Part shown: positions 1 to 10,904 of the stretch, one piece after another | Layout of the letters: each line of letters opens with the position of its first letter | Position numbering within the stretch: position 1 is the first letter of the stretch | NCBI GenBank assembly: GCA_944472135.2 | Contig: OX235263.1 | Span: 9,159,517 to 9,223,516 of the forward strand | Length of the DNA: 64,000 nt | Reading direction: 5' to 3' | Origin: Trichobilharzia regenti | Taxonomy: Eukaryota > Platyhelminthes > Trematoda > Strigeidida > Schistosomatidae | Made by a program: the position numbers and the translations under genes | Notes under the pieces: model-generated | Told to the model about the DNA's origin: nothing | Database searches by the model: none | What the model saw: the letters and a program-made list of their open reading frames with translations, nothing else

Positions 1-1621
1 CTAGCCTTCATTATACGGTTGGAAATCTCATCCGTCACCCCTCCGCCGCCAGCACTCACACAACTACCCAGGTACACAAACTTATCAACAACTTCAAGCG
101 GTTCACCCGCAAGAGTGAGTGCAGGTACAGGCTCCTGCCAATCTTGTAACAGTACTTTGCACTTAGACGGCGCAAAGCACATACCATACTTACAGACACT
201 GATCGCCAACTGATTAAGTGCGATTTGGGCAGCCTGCATGCTATCGCACAGTAAGACGATATCGTCTGCATACTCGAGGTCGAAAAGTCTATCTCCAGGT
301 AGCAGATCTACACCACCTTCACGCACATCCTTCAGAGCTGACTCCAGAATGTCATCGATGGCAAAGTTAAAGAGAAATGGAGAGATTGGGCAACCCTGTC
401 TAACCCCACTGTTGGTTGGGAACAGTGGTGATAGTTGGTTGTATGCCCTCACTCTACCTGAGGTGTTTCTGTATAGGGCTTTCAGATGTTAACAAATTTC
501 TCAGGTACACCTCTCTCTAACAGACAGTTCCAGAGCACAGTTCTGTCCAACGAATCGAAGGCAGCCCTAATATCAAGAAACACAACGATCGTTGGCCTGC
601 AATACGTGTGGCGGTGTTCCAACAACTGACGAAGGGTGAACACATGATCAATGCATCCACGACCTGAACGAAACCCAGCCTGCTCTTCGCGAATCAATCC
701 TTCACGTATTTTGCACAGTCTGCGAAGCAAGACAGCAGCCAATATTTTAGACGCGACTGGTAACAGACTGATACCCCTATGATTGTCACACGAATTACGT
801 CGACCCTTTTTAAAGATGGGGACGATAATGGCTTCGTTCCACATTGATGGTACACTCTCTGTCTCCCACACCTTCCTGAACAACCCAGTTAGAGCCATTG
901 TGAGAGTCTCGCCACCATCTTTAAAAAGAGCCGGGGGTAATTTGTCTGGGCCGGGCGCCTTATGGCGTTTCAGAACTTGGAGTTCCTTACGGACCTCCGC
1001 TTCGGTGGGTGGGTCGGTACTAACCGACCAAGGAGCACTCGGGCTAATGATAGTAGACACTGAAGCTGGTGGCCAGCTGAACTGCTTCCCGAAGTGCTCT
1101 GCCCAGCGTTCCAGGCGTCTTTTCAGGCTGGTAATTGGAGTGCCATCTGCCTCACAGACCGTCTCGCTGACACCTTGTTTCTTGCTGCCGGTGGCTCGTA
1201 TGAGTTGGAACAGCTTCCGACTGTTGCCAGATGCAGCAGCTGACTCCATCTCACACGCACGTTCTGACCACCAGGCTTCGCGGTCCTTACGTAAACACTG
1301 TCTAATCTTGCGCGTGAGCGCCTTTCGCTGATTGTTGTATTCGCTGCCAGCCGGAATGGACCGGCGTTCATCCATGAGTTGCAAGGAACTCGCAGAAACC
1401 CAGTGGTTGTTAGCGGAGCATTCTTTCAAGCCGCAAGCGGCTACACTCGCCTTTTGCATGGCACCTTGCACATGAAGCCAATGTTCATCTATACTACTTG
1501 GGGGGTTGCTGGCAAGCATTGTTTTTAACTCATTCTGATATTTCAAAGAAGTAGCAGGTGCTACTAGTTTGCTCACATCAACGCTTAGACGACGGCTTTT
1601 ACGAACCCCACCAAATCGCAA
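1..1621 (-). pseudogene. Reverse transcriptase domain of RTE family A (frameshifted, cut by window edge)
   Basis: The 379-codon frame 1621-482 carries the RT N-terminal blocks: HKAPGPDKLP, WNEAIIVPIFKKG, NHRGISLL, QAGFRSGRGCIDH and the first catalytic Asp block VVFLDIRAAFDS. It stops at 482, where a one-base deletion near 486 separates PEKFVNI from the next block. In the shifted frame the domain continues with NSGVRQGCPISPFLFN and the catalytic LEYADDIVLL (YADD codons at 261-272), then LGSCVSAGGG at the edge. All visible catalytic aspartates are intact. The protein copies RNA at the nicked target; this copy is not translatable as it stands because of the frame breaks. Confidence 0.88.
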
Positions 1622-2457
1622 GACGAACTTGGCGTCTAGACATGTGCTCCAGAAGGAGCGACAGTCTTGTATGCATCCTCGCCACCGGAAACTGACCGCA
1701 ATATGATCAATCTGAGTCCAAGCTTGCTTCGCAGAGGGAGGACGCCAGGTAGCGCTACGGCGATGGCTGTGCCGGAAGTTGGTGCTGGCTAGAAATAGGT
1801 TGTGATCCGCGCAAAGCTGCAGAAGACGGTCCCCATTATCTGACCTGCGACCATGTAGTCCCCACTGACCACCTAGACGATTCTCCTCTGAGCTTAGACG
1901 CCCACCTGTGCATTCAAGTCCCCAGCCAGCACTACGATATCCCTCCGACCCGCCTGTTTCAAGAGATCGCTCAGTTGGTAGTAAAACTCATCCTTCATTG
2001 CATCCGGGCTGCAATCCGTCGGTGCATAGGCAGAGACAACAAATAGACACCGCCTATCTGGCCTACTACTCCTTACTTTCGTATAACCTTCCAGCCTCAC
2101 AGCACATAAACGACTGTTAATGGGAATCCAGTCGAGCAGTGCAGCTTCGGCTCTAGCGCTCAGTGCGACACCGACACCAGCTACGCCGGATGCCGACGCC
2201 ACAGGGTCCCCGGATAAGCGCAGGTGGTACATACTACTAGAACTTCCAGATGGAGAGGATAGTCGAAGCACTTCACTGGGATCTTGAATGCGGGTCTCCG
2301 AAATGCAGCAGACATCGATAGCGAGGCTTTCCAAAGTTCTTACAAACCCTGCCTGTTGTCCGATTTGCATCAGCGTCCGAACATTGTAGGTGACCAGCTT
2401 GAACGCGGCACGCGGTTTCAGGATATCTGTTTTAGATGTCACATTGGGAACAACCAT
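1622..2457 (-). pseudogene. Endonuclease (EEP/APE-like) domain of RTE family A
   Basis: The frame opens with Met at 2457 and soon shows the N-terminal APE-like signature LVTYNVRTL, then CCISETRI (the metal-binding Glu region), SAYAPT and the AGDLNAQVG block near 1900. These belong to the exonuclease-endonuclease-phosphatase fold that nicks target DNA for target-primed reverse transcription. A stop follows at 1894, but dropping back one frame at about 1896 restores the expected continuation (RLSSEENRLGGQWG), including a QIDHIAVS segment that matches the catalytic Asp-His end of the fold. The break is therefore a single-base deletion. This reading joins the RT frame at 1621 without another stop. 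Confidence 0.85.
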
Positions 2458-2681
2458 TTTGAGGACTACTTACTAACATCTCGAAACGACACGGATAGGC
2501 TGGGAATCTCGACAAAGGCGAAAGGCTGTCGAAGGTTAAGAAGTCAAGGTTAGCAAAGGTAAAATACAGGAAACTATGTATAAAAATAAAAGTAAGGTAG
2601 GAAGGAAATAAGTTGCTTGAGGGATCATTATTACTTGAAATCATTTTTACTAGCGCGCGTTGAGTTTCAATGAGAGTTCGT

Positions 2682-2825
2682 TGCCGGTGCATACTGCTGA
2701 TGAAGAGCCCCAGACTGGGACAAAACAGCTGTCTAGTAGTACTTCCTGGTGTACAGTGATCCGTGATCCAACCAACTTGAGATCAATCCAATCCCTGTTC
2801 ACATCATCAACACTTGACGATCATG
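2682..2825 (+). mobile_element. SINE family S4, 3' body fragment
   Basis: The segment matches the body of the S4 SINE seen best at 44575-44805 (dispersed block: actgggacaaaacagctgtc). It ends only about 35 bases before the splice acceptor of the first host exon. Confidence 0.55.
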
Positions 2826-2861
2826 GTTTTTTTCTTTCCTTGTTTCGTTTTAATTGATCAG

Positions 2862-3188
2862 ATTAGCAGTTCAAATGAATCCTGCTATAGTTCAGGCATC
2901 ACTTGATCGCTATGATCATTTTAATTGGAATAAACAAAAGAAATTTTCATCGATTCGAGCAAAAGAACAAGCCATAGATCAGTTCAGCAGTGGTTATACT
3001 TCACGACAACAAGGTTCTCTATTTAAATCAAGATGTAAAATAGAATTAAGCGAACCAATAATTCATAATACTGAAGAAGTTTCTGCGGTGCCGGCGGCAG
3101 CGGTGGCGGTGGCGACGACAGCGACGACGACGATGACAACAACAACAACGAGTCAAGTAAATCAATGCATTGACGATGGAAACTTGAA
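2862..3188 (+). CDS. Host gene exon a (first coding exon visible), unrecognised protein
   Basis: A pyrimidine-rich tract ends in an acceptor AG at 2861, and the frame stays open to the donor gtaagt at 3189. The exon is 327 bp, starts on the third base of a codon and ends after the second, matching exon b exactly. The product begins LAVQMNPAIVQASLDRYDHF and has a charged segment (NWNKQKKF), then an Ala run and a Thr run. Met at codon 2875 could be the true start, with the preceding bases as 5' UTR, or this may be an internal exon of a longer gene; the good acceptor does not decide this. No domain is recognised. The intron to exon b is 5.4 kb of retroelement debris. Confidence 0.7.
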
Positions 3189-3264
3189 GTAAGTTTCAAC
3201 ATTCTCTTCTGCTATCGTCTATGTTTACATGTTCATTACCATGTTGTATTATATCCTTTAATAT

Positions 3265-4335
3265 TATTATTATTCCCTTTAATTCCTAGAGGAACATAGG
3301 TCTTCAACCGCGCGTCGCCATTGCGTTCTGTTCTCTGCTAAAGATTTCGCCTGGCTCCACGTCTTCTCACATGACCTCCTCCAAGTCACCCTTGCACTGA
3401 CAACCAACTCGCCGCTTCCCTCTCGGGTTCCACTCGAGCAATGGCTTGTCTAGTGATGTCACTTGATGGTTTGTTTTCTCAGAGTATGGCCAGCCAATCC
3501 ACCTCCATTTCTTCCTGCCTATTTGTTTCACAATCGGTTCCTGGTTGGTTCGCTCATTGTCAGAGATCCTACCCTGTTGCTGATCTCTTATGACCATCTG
3601 ATCTTGAGTAGTATTGAGCGAAGACAGCTGTTGATGAAGGTTTGTAGCTTGTTTGAGGTGCTCTTTATGACGCGCTGGTCAAGTCTCTGATCCGTATAGT
3701 GAATTGAAAATCCGGATCTTATTTATAATACTGAGTGCTGTTCATCTCCTCCACACAGACTTAAGAGTAGTGAAAGCTTGTCTTGCTTTCCCGATCCTGA
3801 CTGCTTTGATATCCTCGTCATTTCCGTCTGCCTGTAGTTGAATTGATGCTTCCCAGGTAGGTGGAGGTTGTTTCTTTCAGGTTCCTCCCATTTATGCTGG
3901 CTGATTGTTGTCTGTTGTTGTTACTGCTGTTGGTGTCGGCCAGGAATCTTCATCATCACCTCTGTTTTGTCTATGTTCACCTGAAGTCCTATCTTTGATG
4001 CTTTTTCTTCTTACTTGTTGCTTTTCACCTGCATATCTTCAAGTTTGTGGGAAATCAGACATATATCATCGGCGAAGTCCACATCCTCCAATTTTTTTTG
4101 TGTGGGTCCATTTTATGCCTGTTTCTTCATTGCCTGTTGTCTGTCTCATTATCGAGTTTACCGCAGTCAGGAAAATCATTGGCGATAGTAGGTAGCCTTG
4201 CCTTACTCCCGTCTCCACTTCGAAGGATTCCGTAAGTTTCGCGTTGTGGATTACTTGGCTGGCATGCAGCATTGTCGTACAACTGTTGGATGAGATGTAT
4301 AATTGTCGGCGGCACCCCGTAGTAGTGCAGTAATC
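3265..4335 (-). mobile_element. RTE-like family C, 3' half, degenerate
   Basis: On the minus strand the fragment begins in the RT domain (GVPPTIIHLIQQLYDNA, VRQGYLLSPMIFL, catalytic DFADDI near 4070) and runs to the C-terminal region, ending in AAT-type repeats next to 3265. Stops and frameshifts break it. The same family recurs at 13830, 36250, 42990, 52610 and 60685. It abuts, tail out, a family B fragment on the opposite strand at 4336. Confidence 0.75.
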
Positions 4336-5590
4336 CTTTAATATTGTACTTTGAAATTGGAGTTAATACTGTCACTAATCTGAAACGCAGTGAAGCAGCA
4401 GGATTTGATGGAATGACTCCAGAGGTATTTAAGTACGATGGAGACAATTTACTCTCTGAGTTAACTAAGGTACTGGGCCGCATTTGGGAATCAGAGGAAG
4501 TCTCGTCGGGTTGGTGTAAGTCATTAAATATCCCCATATACAAGAAGGGAGACAAGTTTTCCTATGATAATCACAGAGCGATTAGCTTGACCAATATGGT
4601 ATTTTAAGTTCTAGGCTCAATAATCATGCGTAGACTATGTGGTGCTCGGGTGAAACAAACACAAGAGAACCAGACAAGCCTTAGACCAGGAAGAGGATGT
4701 ATTCATCATATGTATTTACCATTCAACAGATTCTGGAAATCGGGCATACTTACTGGCGTCCAACTATCGTCATATTTCTTGACGTGAAAGCGGCATTTGA
4801 CTCCGTCGACCTAGACGTACTATGGCGATGCTTGGCTGTAAAGGTAATGCCGAGAAAATACATTGCACTGATCAAGGCACTGTACTCGAACTCATGCAGC
4901 CAGATAGCTAAGAGTTTACGGAGAGTTGTTATTTGACAGCTGTGATGATAACGAGTGGTGTCCGTCAGGGATGCCAACCCACTTTCCCTATTTCTATTTA
5001 ATTTCATCTTGGATGTACTAATGGACTTAACCCTAATTGACTTCAGTGACTCAGGGATTGACTTGTTACCATCAGGGATCAATAGTCTCGTTGACTTAGA
5101 ATATGCAGATCATATAATCCTGCTTCTAGGTGAAGACGCTAACAAAATTCAGTCTTCTGAACACCTTGATCCGCAATCTGAGAATATTTGGCATGCGATT
5201 CGCTCGTGCTGTCAAATGTAAGATGATGCTACAGGACTGGACTGGACTATATCGACTCCTAGCTTAGAAATAGGGAGTGAAGTGATTGATAGAGTGTGTT
5301 GACCACTTACTTCACTTATTTGAGAAGTTGTATCAGCCAACACCAGCTGATTGATGGGTGACGAGATCTCAGCACGGATACAGAAGGCTTGTTTCGCATT
5401 TGCCAGTTTATGCCGTCTCTAGCGTAGACGTGACATCCGACTTGCTATCGACCAAAGGACTTGTGTATTGCTCAGCAGTTCGTTCTGTTCTCGTTTATGG
5501 CTGTGAGCTACACATGGCCATTGAAAGTGGAAGACATGGAAAGGCTGACTAGCTGTCTTTGGCCATAGGTGCCTCTCATGACCAATATTG
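4336..5590 (+). mobile_element. RTE-like family B, RT fragment, degenerate
   Basis: Broken frames give SEAAGFDGMTPEVFK, IPIYKKGDKFSYDNHRAIS, IVIFLDVKAAFDSVD, GVRQGCQ-like and LEYADHIILL, an RT order. The catalytic YADD has become YADH (about 5100-5111), so this copy is inactive. It continues into the C-terminal region (STKGLVYCSAVRSVLVYGCE) and fades near 5590. It is truncated at both ends. Confidence 0.75.
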
Positions 5591-6064
5591 GTTACGTAAA
5601 CATTGACGTAAATTGTTGTCTACCGATTTTGGTTAGCAGCCAGCTTTCACCACAATATATTTGACCGAAATTAATGAAGTTCATTTTGGTATATGCAGCT
5701 GATGTCGGGATATTATCACAATTACTAGCTCAAATTAATTAACTTGATTGCTTTCTGGTGGTAGTAGCTCTCATTAGAATCGAGATAATGGTGTAACCAT
5801 AAAAGGCATGACATGGGAGCCAAGGTATATATTTTTCATTCATCAAACCGCTATTTATGTATCTGCAGTTTATATTCGCCTAACCAACCAATCACTGAGC
5901 GTGTGATTTCAGTTTGCTGTAATTTGCATAGATTTATATATAAAAATTTTTTATCAATAACGGTGATTTTGTCGATCAAATAATAATAATAATAATATTA
6001 ATAATCGTGATAATAATAATAATGTGGCTAATGTTTTGAACGTAGTTAGTAACGATGATTATTT
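5591..6064. repeat. No gene seen; short dispersed repeat and AT/AAT simple repeats
   Basis: The block 5598-5665 recurs at 14812-14880 and 24762-24850 (core aacattgacgtaaatt), so it is a dispersed repeat of unknown origin. An AAT/ATA microsatellite lies at about 5980-6030. I see no coding potential. Confidence 0.5.
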
Positions 6065-6800
6065 TTGATTATTTTTATTGTTCCCTTGGGTTCCTAGTGG
6101 AATATAGGGCTTCAACTGCACGTCTCTACTTGCCACTTCTGTCTTCTGCTGTACTTTTCACCTGCATCTATGTTAGTTAGTCCATACTGTTTCAACTCCT
6201 CTTCATACGATCTCCTCCATGTCACTCTTGCACTGACGTCCCACTCGCCGCTTCCCTTTCAGCCTGGTTCCACTCGAGAAATGGCCTGGAGCGCGCGCGA
6301 TGTCACCCAGCGGCGGCCTCAGCGGGCAAGTATCGAATCCATCTCAATGCACTTTCTCCTGCATATTTGTTGGGCGATAGGTTCTTGTTTTGTTTGTTTG
6401 TTCCCATAGTTGGTAATTCTTTCCGGCCTGGCCATCTGATCTTCAGTATAGAGTCAGCGATGACAGTTGTTGTTGATGGAGGTCTGCAACAGGCTGTTGG
6501 AAATATTCTTTGTGACCCACCCGCCCGCCAAGTTTTCTGATCCGTCCCGTATAGAAGAGCTGACTGACTTGACGATGTTTGTATTGAAAATCCGACTGGA
6601 TTTTGTTGTTGATGGTGGCTGGCTGAGTGATGAAGATTTCCAGATTGGTTACAGGTTGATGAATGTGTGTGTTTCTCACCCGCCTTCCCGATTCTCGCTC
6701 AATTTGACATCCTCGTCCGTTCCTGTGGCCTGTAGTTGAGAAAATGCTCCGTAAGTTAGTAAATGAAGTAATCTCTTTCAAATCCCTCCCGTTGATGGTG
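6065..6800 (-). mobile_element. RTE-like family C2, 3' end fragment
   Basis: This matches the C-terminal end of the family best preserved at 63335-64000, sharing the minus-strand segments for TFINLKSIWKS- and ICRRKWRWIGH-like blocks and the 3' end (gttcctagtggaa on + strand) followed by ATT repeats at about 6050. Frames are broken. Confidence 0.7.
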
Positions 6801-6811
6801 ATTGGCGCTGG

Positions 6812-7234
6812 ATAATTATAATGATAACAAAATATTGATAATAAGGTTTATGCAGGTGGCGATAAGAATAACAAAGGTAGTAATATGTGTGTGTATATGT
6901 AGACAATTCAATAAATAAATTAGGTCAAATCTTAAAAGTTACGTAATACTAAAGGTAGGTGAAGTGGACAGATAATCAGAGTTTAAATAAATACCATAAA
7001 AATACGAAGGGGATGGAAAATAAGGAAGGGTGGGAGGGTTTTGAATAGAATTCACCTAGGCCAGGCAAGGGAGAGACAAAGGTAGAACAAACTTGTTTTG
7101 TTGTATGCAAAGACACTAGGATTGTTCTCTCGAATTAATTCCCATAGCCTCTTCGGCTATGTGTAAAAGACGGATTCGAATTCCGTTTCGAAAGGCTCGA
7201 TGGAATGCGATAGATAACTTTGAAGGCACTATTA
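6812..7234 (-). mobile_element. Penelope-like element, family 3: C-terminal ORF end and 3' UTR
   Basis: This is the reverse complement of 35770-36180, which encodes the last part of a PLE GIY-YIG ORF (IRLLHIAEAMELMRENN) and its 3' UTR. The ORF is 5'-truncated at about 7234, where it joins a segment (7235-7375) in the opposite orientation that matches the element end at 36187-36245. This is the inverted-pLTR arrangement seen in other PLE copies here. Confidence 0.65.
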
Positions 7235-7375
7235 AGTACGTTCAAAACATTTACCATATTATTATTAATATTATTATTATTATTAGATCCACAAAATCAT
7301 CGTCATTGGTTAAAATTGTTATATATAAAGCTATGTAAATTTGAGTAAAGCCTGAAGAATATATCTAATTGAAAA
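7235..7375 (+). repeat. Inverted PLE family 3 end (pseudo-LTR) abutting the truncated ORF
   Basis: The first ~85 bases match 36187-36245 in the same orientation (acgttcaaaacatttacca). That copy follows a + strand PLE, whereas here it precedes a minus strand PLE, so the end is inverted relative to its ORF. Confidence 0.5.
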
Positions 7376-7379
7376 CAAC

Positions 7380-7790
7380 AATATTGTCTGTCTGTCTGTC
7401 TGTTTTCGACATAGAACTTTGCACCGATGTGCATCAGTTCAAGTCGTCACACTCGCTTCATGTATCACACAAACCAAGAGAAGAAAGTAGAAGAAATGCA
7501 TAACAGAGAGAGTTAATGGAGGTGTGAGACAAAGGAATAGTAATAACGAAGAACAATATAGTTTCATTGGAAATCATAAATCACAAGGAGTGGGTGCACC
7601 TGTGACAGCCATTGAGAACGATCACTTTGAGCCATCTCACCGATTGTCTCCGGCCTTCATTGGTGTTTGCCGTCCCGAGGACCCCAACCATTCAGGAAGT
7701 CTACACCATCCTACTTGGCTGGCTTAAACTAACTGTTGTGGATTTCATTGACTGTTGTCAATATTAAAAATGGGAATATTTAAAGATTTC
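7380..7790 (-). mobile_element. RTE-like family B, 3' end fragment with GACA-type tail
   Basis: The + strand starts with the tctg repeat at 7385-7402, the complement of the family B tail. It then matches the minus-strand family B 3' end seen at 16175-16500, including the segments for GWGPRDG-like and MAQNRSQW-like residues in decayed form. Confidence 0.7.
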
Positions 7791-8004
7791 AATTTACATC
7801 AAACGACATGATATAGAGTGTTCAACTACATACATAATATTCTGTTGCCAGTGTAGTGGTAGTATTGAATTGTGGGAATATGTGTGAGAATAATATTCCG
7901 TTGGAGAACACACACATTGTCCTTATCACACCACCACCAACACAGTGGTTGGGCGGGGTTGAAGGGGTACGCATTTTGTTTTATTTTTGTTGGGCACAAC
8001 AGTT

Positions 8005-8335
8005 GGTAATTTTAATTGAATTTTTTTTTAGATTTTCCCGTCGATTGATTCTATCGAAGTGCTAGGTCTCAGGTTGACATGCCGGCCTCGGTGGGAACAT
8101 CATCACTCACTCACTCACTCACTCACTGGGAAATGCAGGTACATCCACCAGCTGGAGGACGAGTCCCAAATAGGATGAAATGCGCCTTATCCTGGATTCC
8201 ACTGCTAGTCACCATCCAGATATTAAATTCTAATTAAATGCCCAGGCATTGTCGGAGCATCTGCACAAGAAGCCAACAGACATGTCAACCTGAGACCGAG
8301 CACTTCGGTCAAATCAATCGACGGGAACATCTTGA
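8005..8335 (+). mobile_element. SMalpha-type SINE (S1), rearranged copy with degenerate hammerhead
   Basis: Positions 8005-8085 are an S1 3' end in minus orientation; from about 8086 the sequence is plus orientation, through a CTCA microsatellite (8107-8128), a hammerhead region (8146-8217) and the S1 tail with the cgacggg-type end at about 8319. In the ribozyme the CUGANGA core is broken by an insertion (ctggaggacgag at about 8152-8163), although gtcccaaatagga and gaaa remain. Self-cleavage is not expected. Confidence 0.75.
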
Positions 8336-8339
8336 ATTC

Positions 8340-8580
8340 AATTAAACAATTAGTATGACCTGTTGCACAAGAAAGAGGTGGCCAGCGCTCGTGGCCCAAG
8401 TGGTGCCTAGTGGGTAACAATGCTTTAGCGTTTTAAACTATGTTCACTGGGTTTGAGCCTCGCTGGTGGGAACATCATCACTCATTGGGAAATGCAAGTA
8501 CATCCAGCTAGTTGACAAGTCCCAAATAGGACGAAATGCATGTTATCCTGGATTCCACACTGCTAGTCACCATCCATAAA
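8340..8580 (+). mobile_element. SMalpha-type SINE (S1), second copy, degenerate hammerhead
   Basis: A tRNA-like head (gtggcccaagtggt, B-box-like gggtttgagcc) is followed by a hammerhead region at 8498-8575 whose core reads ttgacaag instead of ctgacgag. Stem II (gtcccaaataggac), gaaa and the cleavage-side strand are kept. The copy ends about 40 bases before the acceptor of host exon b. Confidence 0.75.
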
Positions 8581-8618
8581 TTGTTCTTTGTCTTATTTTT
8601 TTTTTCTGTCTTAAGCAG

Positions 8619-9390
8619 AACCACAGACATTGAAGGGGAATCAAATGATGTCCCAATGGATGCAGTACACCATGAAGGTACTGAAGAGAAGGATGAGTCT
8701 AAAATTGAACGATCAGAAGGAGCAAAAGGCGAAGGAGAAGAAGAGGAAAAAGAAGAAGGACAACAGCATCAACAACAGGATGAACAACTATCAGAAGAAC
8801 AAGAACACCAGCAGCAACAAGAACTTGAAGAAGAGAATGCGGAGTCCCATACTTCTCCAAAGCATAGTAATGATAATAAATTGACTGAAATTTCAAGAAA
8901 AACTTTAAATCGTTCTCTACGTTCACGGCATAGTCATACACCAACAGATACAAGTTGTTCTGAAGGGGAAGTACTCTCGGATACAGAAGAAGATCAAGAA
9001 TTATCAGATCAACATCATCATCGTCATCGTCATCATGATGATCACGTTAATGATCCTGATCAACAAAATAAGGATAATGATGTTGTTGTTGTTGGTGTAC
9101 ATGAAAAAGTTAAAGCAATTGACAGTGAAAATCAAAATGAAGATCTTATCCGATTTACAACTTGTCACCAGCATGATCCATTAGAGTCATCATCAAGAGC
9201 GGAAACAGGAACAACAACAACAACAACAGAAACAGCACCATCAACAACAACAACAATAATAGCACCAATGAATGATGTTAATTTAACTGAATTAGAAATT
9301 ATGAATGAATGGGCACAGCCTACAACAATATCAACAGCTAATCCATCAGATATTTCACTTAGTGAAATAAATCTTCCATCTGATGAATCG
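8619..9390 (+). CDS. Host gene exon b, low-complexity acidic exon
   Basis: A long T-rich tract ends in acceptor ag at 8618, and the donor gtaagt starts at 9391. The entry phase completes the split Lys codon left by exon a, and the exit phase is 0, matching exon c. The encoded ~257 residues start TTDIEGESNDVPMDAVHHEG. A Glu/Lys/Gln-rich block follows, then a basic patch (RKTLNRSLRSRHSH), the acidic SEGEVLSDTEED, a His-rich run (HHHRHRHHDDH), a Thr run and a C-terminal NEWAQPTTIS segment. Most of it is predicted to be disordered. Codon content is AT-rich and fits a host gene. No family is recognised. Confidence 0.85.
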
Positions 9391-9424
9391 GTAAGTATCA
9401 TTTTTGTTTTGTCTTTGTGAAGAT

Positions 9425-9850
9425 GAATTCCTAGTAAGAACATAGGGCCTGGCTTCTGTTCTCTTCATCTGCGTCCACGATTCCCAATAATCTCTCATCT
9501 CCTCCAACTCGACACATGATCTCCTCCATGTCACCCGAGTAGTGTGACAACCCACTCGTCACTTCCCATGGAGGTTCTACTCGAGCGATAGCCTACGCTT
9601 ATCGTGATGTCATTCGATGGTCTCCTCAATGTATGCCCGATCTATGTGTCCATCAGTATAGCCACTCTCTCAATGTGTTCGTGGTTGTCGTCTGGGTGGC
9701 TACCTAGAAAGTCTTCCCAGCCAGCCTCATACATTGTACAGACATTCTGTGTCCCCATTCTTATTCTTGCTTTCATCAAGAGAAGACACACATCTGTTGA
9801 CTGAATGGTTTCCCGAAGGCTGACTTTCATCAGCCGGCCCGCTGTATCTT
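9425..9850 (-). mobile_element. RTE-like family C remnant, internally deleted (3' end joined to endonuclease start)
   Basis: Positions 9425-9610 match the 3' end of family C/C2 on the minus strand, while 9640-9830 encodes RIRMGTQNVCTMYEAG, the degenerate N-terminal endonuclease signature of such elements. The central ~2-3 kb of the element is missing. Confidence 0.6.
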
Positions 9851-9889
9851 TTCGCCTCTCTGATTCCAGTGATGAATATGATTGTTGTT

Positions 9890-10010
9890 ATTTGAATTTT
9901 TTTTTGTATTTTTAATGTATTTATTTTTTGTGCGTTGAAGTTTCTGTAGCAGTTTGATTAGTTTTGTGGTGAATGGGGTTGCTAGCCCTACACCCAACCC
10001 TTTAAACTAC
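9890..10010 (-). mobile_element. SINE family S3, body fragment
   Basis: It shares the block gaagtttctgtagcag and ggggttgctagccc with the S3 copies at 49435-49695 and 57385-57626. Confidence 0.5.
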
Positions 10011-10011
10011 A

Positions 10012-10900
10012 TCGACGCCTAGTTTAAAAATAGGAAGTGAAGTGGTAGAGCACGTTGACCGCTTCACTTATTTGGGAAGTACCATCAGCCGACGCCAACG
10101 GGTTGATCTCTGACGAAATCTCAGCACGAATACAGGGGGCTCGTTTCACATTTGCCAGTTTACGCCGACTCTGGCGTAGACGAGATGTTCGACTATCGAC
10201 CAAAGGGCGGGTGTACTGCTCATTAGTCCGCTCCGTCCTCCTTTATGATTGTGAGACCTGGCCACTGAGAGAGTGGAAGACATGAAAAGACTAGCTGTCT
10301 TTGATCATAGGTGTCTGCACTCTATCTCCCATGTGAAGTGGTATAATAAGGTGAGCAACATGGAGGTTAGGTGTAGAGTTCTAGGTAAACAGGGGAAATC
10401 AATCGACGAAGTCGTGAAGCTACAAAGACTGAGATGGTTAGGACATGTGTTACGTATGCCAAGCCATCGCCTCCCTCGACGAGCTATGTTAGCGGATATA
10501 GGGTCAGGCTGGAAAAAAGCTAGCGGAGGTCAAACAAAAACTTGGCATCAGTCAATGAAATCCACAACAGTTGGTCTAAACCACGTAGAAAGGTGTAGAC
10601 TTCCAGGCTGGGGTCCTCGAGACGGTAAAAATCTATGGTTGGAAACAATTGGTGACATGGCTCAAAATCGTTCTCAGTGGCTGGTGCAGATGCATCCACT
10701 CCCTGTGACTTATGATCTTCAATGAAACTGTTTTGTGTTTCTTTATTACTCCTTTGTCTCACACCTCTGCTCACTGTTTCTATTATGCTTTTCTTGTACT
10801 TTCTTCTCTTGCTTCGCGTGCTACACGGAATGTGGCGACTTGAACTTCCGCACATTTGTGCAAAGTTCTATATCGAAAACAGACAGACAGACAGACACCC
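10012..10900 (+). mobile_element. RTE-like family B, 3' end with GACA tail
   Basis: The fragment reads from SLKIGSEVVEHVDRFTYLGS through frameshifts to the C-terminal block KQGKSIDEVVKLQRLRWLGH, LPGWGPRDGKNLWLETIGDM and then stop. A UTR and the tail (cagacagacagacagaca at about 10878-10896) follow. It is 5'-truncated just after the catalytic RT motif. An inserted or duplicated dinucleotide near 10267 shifts the frame. Confidence 0.8.
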
Positions 10901-10904
10901 AACC

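Larger units (their letters stand above)
1..2640 (-). mobile_element. RTE-like non-LTR retrotransposon, family A, nearly complete, runs off the left edge
   Basis: Read on the minus strand, this holds an AP-type endonuclease (from 2457), a linker and a reverse transcriptase up to the window edge, in the order expected of RTE/BovB-clade LINEs. Only two single-base frame breaks interrupt the polyprotein (near 1896 and 486), so the copy is relatively young. The 5' boundary is uncertain; it lies between 2457 and the SINE fragment that starts near 2682. The C-terminal part missing here is represented by a + strand fragment of the same family at 22346-23175. It lies upstream of, and antisense to, the host gene. 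Confidence 0.85.

Noticed and set aside
19..492. Plus-strand frames 19-213 and 238-492
   Set aside because: They overlap a clear minus-strand RT reading (YADD region) and have no motif of their own.
7338..7375. ctgaaga ... gaaa near the inverted PLE 3 end as a hammerhead
   Set aside because: The bases between do not form a stem II and no cleavage-side stem follows, so the match is to the short motif only.
8630..8953. Frames 8630-8884 (+) and 8699-8953 (-)
   Set aside because: Shadows of host exon b caused by its low-complexity codons.
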